Positions 58,346 through 64,000 of a stretch of 64,000 nt of DNA are shown here, piece by piece. The DNA is from Eupeodes corollae. Taxonomy: Eukaryota; Arthropoda; Insecta; Diptera; Syrphidae. The stretch covers positions 188,029,174 to 188,093,173 of the forward strand of contig NC_079147.1 of NCBI RefSeq assembly GCF_945859685.1, given 5' to 3'. The notes under the pieces are model-generated. The model had not been told where the DNA came from and did no database searches. It saw only the letters and a program-made list of their open reading frames with translations. The first letter of the stretch is position 1. The number at the start of each line of letters is the position of its first letter. Made by a program: the position numbers and the translations under genes.

Positions 58346-58463
58346 AGCTATATTCCCCTCGTACCAACATTCAATCAAACCAAAAAAAGGATGTAATTGT
58401 TAAATGTTGAATTATAGTTTGTTTGATGATTGAATGTTGGTATGAACAGATTATAGCTCCATC
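58346..58463. repeat. Imperfect inverted repeat (small MITE or hairpin)
   Basis: Left arm ACCAACATTCAATCA (58374-58388) with its outward flank GAAGCTATATTC is repeated inverted as TGATTGAATGTTGGT (near 58428-58442) with AGCTATAATC outward. Total arm about 35-40 bp with mismatches and a loop of about 40 bp. Confidence 0.65.
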
Positions 58464-58469
58464 TTACAC

Positions 58470-61080
58470 TCGGTTGGAGTAACTACAATTCTTTTTTAGG
58501 ATGTGTACACATCCCTCTCAACAGTTTAGATTAAATAAATCTTGTTGGTGTTTCCACCGACGCTGAATAGTTCAGCACCATATACATAAGAATATGCTAC
58601 TCACTCCTTCAAGCTTCAAGCTTCAAGCTCGCCACATGTTAATGTAGTAGTCTTCGAACAAACCCCTTCTGGAAGTTTTTATTTTGTGTCAAAGCTGCAA
58701 TTTTTAAATGAACTTTTTTAATATAGAATCTCAATTTCCAGATGTTTTCTTACCATTTCTTCTTGAAAATTGTCCATTTTATTTGTTTTTTTTTTTTCCT
58801 GAAGTTAATTTTCACTTTTAATTTTAACAAAACTTTCTTCTATTTGTGTTTTTTTCTATATTATGTTTCTGACAAGTCTTCTTTCTACCGATTAAGAACA
58901 TTTGTTATTTAAATAGTTGAAGTTCACTGACTTAAGTATAGTTTGTATGCATCCCTTTTATATTTTGCTTGTGAGTTATTAATCTGATCAACCAAAAGTT
59001 GTCACTTTATCTGCACATTTACTATCAATTTGTTTGAATAATGTTTGTTTTTATTCAATAGCTGGAAAGAAAGTTACGTTATTTCCACACAAATATCAAA
59101 CGTCAAAAACAAACCAAATATGTATTTGGAGTTGACTTGCCTCTATTGAAATGCAAACAAATATAAATGTCATAGTTTATTCGTTAAGTTATCTTTAAAG
59201 AACTCTCAAGATAGGTAACTTATTGGTAATTAAAACAAATGACGTAAAACTTAACGTAACTGACTAGTCACATATAAATGGCTGTTTCAACTAATTGCTA
59301 ACAAAATGATTGTCTTATTTCTTCGTTAAGTTTTGTCTTTGTTCGTTTTCGCTTCGCGTTCAATGATTCAAATAGATCATAACCCCATCATCATTAAATC
59401 ATATTCAGATCGTTCAATTTAGTTATTTTTTTTTTCAAAAATATACTTAAAAATTCATGTCAACAAAAGTAAAAAAAAAATATACTATAAAAAACCGGCA
59501 TGCATTTCAACTAATAAAAAACAACAATTTCTTATCGCTGACAGCTGCTATACCCGTGACAGTATTTATCACACATTCCTTCCATTAAGTTGTTTAGTAA
59601 AATTTGTTTGTCACAAAAAAAAACAAACAAATAAACAAAATAAGGTAGAAAAGAATGTATTCATATACTTCCATATTTTGTTTATTTATTTATTTAATTT
59701 ATATCGTCATTTATTTACTTAATATTTTTTTATATTTTATATCTCTTCAGTTGATTAAAATAATTTATTTATGACATTTTCTCTGATTATACCTGATTAC
59801 CTAACTTTATAAGTGGCCTATATCAGTAAAATATATATACGAAGATAATGTTTGTTCCTGAGATGTTTTATATATACATATGTGTAAATTTTTTTTTTTA
59901 ATTTTTGTTAATTTCTTATTTAAATTTCTTTCTTTATCTTTTTGTTTTTGTTTTGTTGATTTTTAATTTTGTGTGAGATTAGCCAGTGTGTCTGGTTTGT
60001 CTTGCTATCAAGTAAATAAATAAATAAAATTTGCAATTAATTTTAAAATGTGGAATACAAAATTAAAAATAATTGCAGACAACAAGCGAATACAAAAAAT
60101 TACAATAATCGAATTATCAATTGGTACAGGGTGTTAAGCTTTGGATGTGACAGAACTGTCAACTTGAGGAAGAAATAAAAATGTCACTTTATGAAAAAGA
60201 TTAAACGTAAATAACGCGTAATTTGACAATTTAACAAACAAACCAATAAGTCACTGTCAAATTTGACTGTCAACAGAGAAAAAATCGATATTTATTAGTT
60301 TTTTTTCTGTAGTGAGCCAATAAATTCAGAGAGAATTCAAAACACCATAAATAAATCACTCAAAAGAAGAAATGTTGGTAAAATCTTGATTCTTACAATT
60401 TTTTTCAATCTATAGATTCTGGTTGGAATTGAATCAAAATGCAATGTGTATAGGACCAAATTCGAAATTTGTTTATACTGTTTGAACACAAAAACACTGT
60501 GATTGAAAATGAGAACCGTTTAAAGTATAAGAATCATTATCAATCTTTAAAAAAAATTTATGAATTAATACACATAAGAAGACGTGTCAAATCGTTTGTG
60601 GTGTACTATCAAGTTATGTGAAGTGAGATTTTAAATTCTGGTTAAACAAATACAAGCGAATTCATAAAAAACGCTTATTCCACCTTTATCATTAGTTTAC
60701 TTAACTAGGGAATAATAGTTAATCTGTGAGTTAAAATGTTCCATGAATAAGAGCAAAATGTTTGTTGTATATTAAACTGACGTTTACCAAAAATCCCTTA
60801 AGAAAATCTACTACAATAAATATGATTCCTGTTTGGTAAATTGAAATTTCCACCAAGTTCCAAAGACTTGGGGATTATTTGTATGGGATTTGACAGCAAA
60901 TTGTGATAATTTGTAAACACATCTAGGAATTTTCTCGTTTATATGTTTCTGTCAAAACTATTATCATTTTTCAATTGTTTGCTGCCTGTTTTCTGATTTG
61001 GTTTTATTTGTTTTAATGGATAATAATTGGAAATGGTTAAAAAACGTCTTTTATTAGAAATTTGTTTTTTTTTTCATAAC
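58470..61080. other. Long AT-rich non-coding stretch
   Basis: No gene was supported. It includes a short CTTCAAG tandem repeat at 58610-58630. Confidence 0.35.
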
Positions 61081-61089
61081 ATTTTGAAC

Positions 61090-62435
61090 TTAGTCCATAA
61101 AATACACCTGTATTTAAGTCAGGATCTAAACAGGATGTTACTAATTATAGACCAATCTGTAAAATTTCAGCTTTGCCAAAGTTAACAGAAGACATTGTTT
61201 CAGTACATCAACATGGTTTTATATCTGGAAGATTTACGGTAGCTAATCTATCATTAATGAGTAGTTATATAATAAAAAGAAATTTGAATTTCCAAACGGA
61301 TATTATATTTACCGATTTCGTCAAAGCTTTCGATCGCGTAAATCACCAGATTATTTTGAATAAACTTTTGCAGTTTGGTTTTCACTCTAACCTTTTCGAT
61401 TGGTTATTATCCTATTTAACTCAAAGGGTTCAAATTGTTAAAATTGGTAATAATTTTTCGGAACGGATCTTAGCGCCATCTGGTGTTCCTCAAGGTAGAC
61501 ATTTGGGACCACTATTATTTATCAATCGCACCACTAAATCCATTCAATATTGTACTTTGTTGAATGATGATTTAAGTAGATTGGCTGATTGGTGAGACAA
61601 AAATGTTCTACATTTGAATTTCTCAAGTGTCAAGTTATGTCCTGTTTCCTTATCAGTTCACCTATATACTTCAGTTACACTATTAACGATTCAGAACTAG
61701 AACGGGTGGTTCAGAAAAAAGATCAAGTAGTTGTACTAGATACAAAATTTTCCTTTTTACCGCACATAGATTACATAATCAATAAATCCAATCAAATGCT
61801 AGGGTTCATTACACACTTATGTTAGTCCCTTTTTAAATCTTTGGTTAGATCAGTGCTTGAATCCAACTTAAAATAACTTGTGTGAGCGAATCGAAAAAGT
61901 ACAAAGGAAAATTACCAGATATGCATTTTTTAAATTAAATTAGTGGATTGATACTCTACCTTATAAAAACAGGTGCAAGTTATTTGGAATACAAAATCTG
62001 GAAAGTCGTCGTACATACTATGGAATATTGTTCATCAGGGACATAGTCTCACACCATATTAAATATCCTTCATTACTTTCTTTAATATGTATACGCGATC
62101 CTAGAAGTAATTTTCGTGATTTCATTTTGTTTCAGGAGCGTTTTAATAGAACGAACTATGGTCGTAATGAACCAATATCTCGTCGCATCAGGGAAGCTAA
62201 TTTGGTTTGCAACAGATTAGACTTTTTTGGTAGTTGCAATAGAGATACTATTTAGTTGTATTTATCTAACTTATTAAATTTTCTTTAATTTAAATAATGA
62301 AGTTTTATAATTATTTATATGTAATATAAAATGATAATTGTATTTTATTACTAGTTTAGTTGGTAAGAACTATTGTATTAGTCTAATAGGGAAGACGTTC
62401 TCTGATTGAAGAAATAAATACATAAATAAGACCTA
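61090..62435 (+). mobile_element. LINE (Jockey/CR1 group) 5'-truncated copy
   Basis: Plus-strand: PVFKSGSKQDVTNYRPIC-type start near 61110; VHQHGFISGRFTVANLSLMS; IIFTDFVKAFDRVNHQIILN (motif A); GVPQGRHLGPLLFI (normally GSxLGP); missing ADD; then KKDQVVVLDTKFSFLPHIDY and IINKSNQMLGFI (61690-61820); and a C-terminal RRTYYGILFIRD and NSLxR-type region to 62255. The 3' tail is AT-rich ending AAATAAATACATAAATAA. Frameshifts present. Confidence 0.8.
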
Positions 62436-62509
62436 ACCCTTCGCTATTCCACGTTTATTAATTTGACTGATAATGTGTTTTCACTTTTTGACATATAAAA
62501 AAGATTTTC

Positions 62510-64000
62510 CCTGATGCTCTCAAAAGTGCTGATGTCATACCATTATTTAAAAAAGGTTCAGCCAGCAATACGTGCAACTATAGACCTATATCTCTTCTTC
62601 CCGTCTTCAGTAAGATTTTTGAAAAAGTTATAAAAACAAGCTTTTTGAACAAATCCATTTTTTGTAATCCTGTCCAATTTGGGTTTCAGCAGGGAAAATC
62701 AAATGAAGAAGCGTTATTACAGTTTTGTGACCAAATAATGCTCAATTTACATAAAAAAAAGTCCACAGCTGGTTTATTTATTGATTTAACAAAGGCTTTT
62801 GATATGGTTAACCATTAAATTCCGTGGTTTTACGTTTAAGTGGTTTGAATCTTATCTTGAAAATAGGTGTCAGAGAGTGAAATTGGATGATATTAGCGAA
62901 TTTATGTTTCTCAACCTCGGTGTACCACAAGGATCAGTTTTGGGACCAATTTTATTTATAGTGTATATAAACTCTCTGTTTACTCTTGATTTCAGAGGTA
63001 AACCAACTGCGTTTGCGGATGATGTTGTTTTTTCTTATGGCACCAATAGTCGATTGGATTTGGTCTCAGATATAAATATAGTTATTGAGAATATGGTTTA
63101 TGGACATAATTTGGTTATTAGTTCGAAAACGAAGCTAATGTTGTTCAGCTTATCATCTGTCCAAAACTTTGAACTTTTACTTTTTTGCAAAATTTAGTTT
63201 CAACTGAGCTTTTAAAAATCATTTACTATGGCATTTTCCAGTCTAAGCTACAATATGGAATTGTTTGTGGTGGTATCTACTTCAACAAAATTCAGTCTTT
63301 GTTTTTTTTTTCCCGTAAACCAAGTAGCTATCAGAGTTTTCCTCTTTTTTGGGACCTGAAAATTCTTCCAGTGTGTCATTTGTATTGTTTTAAAGTGCTT
63401 AAATCCTTTTTTATGAAGTCTTGTAATCGTAATTTTCGTTTAATTTCAAATTATAGTTTACGTGGAAACTCTTCGAACATCTTTACCGTACCCACATTCT
63501 CTACAACTGCGTTTCGAAATTTGTATTCTATTTCATCGTTTCGGTTATATAAGAAGCTTCCATTTTCTTAAAGAGCAGTTACTGCTCCTAGTATGTTGGC
63601 AAATCATTTAAAACTATGGGTTTTAAATTTTGATTATTCAAACATGGAATAAATTGTTTCTGGGACTCTGGTTTAGTTTCATGATCTGTTCTTTATTTTC
63701 TCCATGAAATGTATTTGATTTTGTGTAACAAAGTAATTATATTTTTATTATTGTAATTTAATAATATATTTTCTTTCTGTGTATTCTTAAAAGGAAAAGG
63801 TCACCTCACCCATTAATTTTAATTAAGTTTATTAATTGAAGTGTCATTCAACACTATTTTAATTTTTTTGTAAATTGAATACAGAATGTCACTATTTTAT
63901 TTTCATTTTTTTTTATTTTATTATTAAATTTACATTCTTTATTAAAATCATTGTAAATATTTACTTTAAGTGTATACGAAATGAAATAAATAATAATAAT
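62510..64000 (+). mobile_element. LINE (Jockey-like), 5'-truncated, reaches the window edge
   Basis: Plus-strand: NTCNYRPISLLPVFSKIFEK (62570-62630), STAGLFIDLTKAFDMV (motif A, 62763), then GFTFKWFESYLENRCQRVKL, LGVPQGSVLGPILFIVYINS, PTAFADDVVFSYGTNS (intact ADD motif), and the C-terminal region at 63185-63571. One stop after the motif A region (NH* at 62817) and one shift near 63190. The window ends in (ATAA)n/(TAA)n, probably the element's tail. Confidence 0.85.

Noticed and set aside
1..64000. CRISPR arrays, bacterial operons, attachment sites
   Set aside because: The sequence is eukaryotic (introns, LINEs, Copia). The tandem arrays at 47-49 kb have 135-182 bp units, unlike CRISPR repeats.

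Overview
The window looks like nuclear DNA of a brachyceran (higher) fly. It is AT-rich and intron-bearing, with GT/AG junctions, fly-type start contexts, Asn/Gln/Ser homopolymers in long exons, and a dipteran mix of transposable elements (Copia, Tc1/mariner, pogo, I-clade, Jockey/CR1-like and RTE LINEs, MITEs). The species cannot be fixed from sequence alone. The D. melanogaster 4E-T orthologue (CG32016) lies, to my knowledge, on the repeat-rich dot chromosome, and the repeat load here would fit such a region (inference).

Host genes, all on the plus strand: (1) 4E-T, the eIF4E transporter, exons at 7471-8199 and 8314-10501. The eIF4E-binding and DDX6/Me31B-binding motifs are visible, but the C-terminal exons were not found. 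(2) A small gene at about 23.0-23.87 kb encoding two membrane micropeptides. Removing a 108-nt intron would place the stop of a PIGBOS1-like ORF and the start of a second ORF in an ATGA overlap, so the mature mRNA looks bicistronic. (3) The first coding exon (30345-31602) of a PPP1R37-like protein phosphatase 1 regulator, with an RVSF docking motif; its remaining exons lie outside the window or were not recognised.

Layout. 0-4.2 kb: minus-strand Copia provirus (5' LTR, PBS, gag, integrase) carrying a Tc1-type element, which itself carries a foldback element. 5.7-6.7 kb: long inverted-repeat element. 7.4-10.5 kb: 4E-T. 10.7-12.7 kb: plus-strand LINE remnant split by a minus-strand I-clade LINE with a 12-bp target duplication. 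12.9-18.4 kb: Tc1-like remnants, a LINE tail and a Cys-rich ORF. 18.6-22.7 kb: inverted-repeat element with an 8-bp target duplication, split by a nearly complete RTE LINE. 23-24 kb: micropeptide gene. 25-26 kb: two MITEs. 28.7-31.6 kb: 5' region and exon 1 of the PPP1R37-like gene. 32.5-46 kb: a graveyard of RTE, other LINE, SINE-like and Tc1/mariner remnants. 47.2-49.1 kb: two adjoining tandem arrays (182-bp and 135-bp units). 52.5-55 kb: minus-strand LINE. 56-57.3 kb: pogo-like element. 61-64 kb: two plus-strand LINE tails.

The host genes show no common pathway: mRNA repression/transport, probable mitochondrial micropeptides, and phosphatase control. Most of the remaining sequence with recognisable coding similarity is decayed transposon. 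The nested insertions with intact target duplications are the best-supported structural findings; the spliced overlapping micropeptide pair is the most biologically interesting one.
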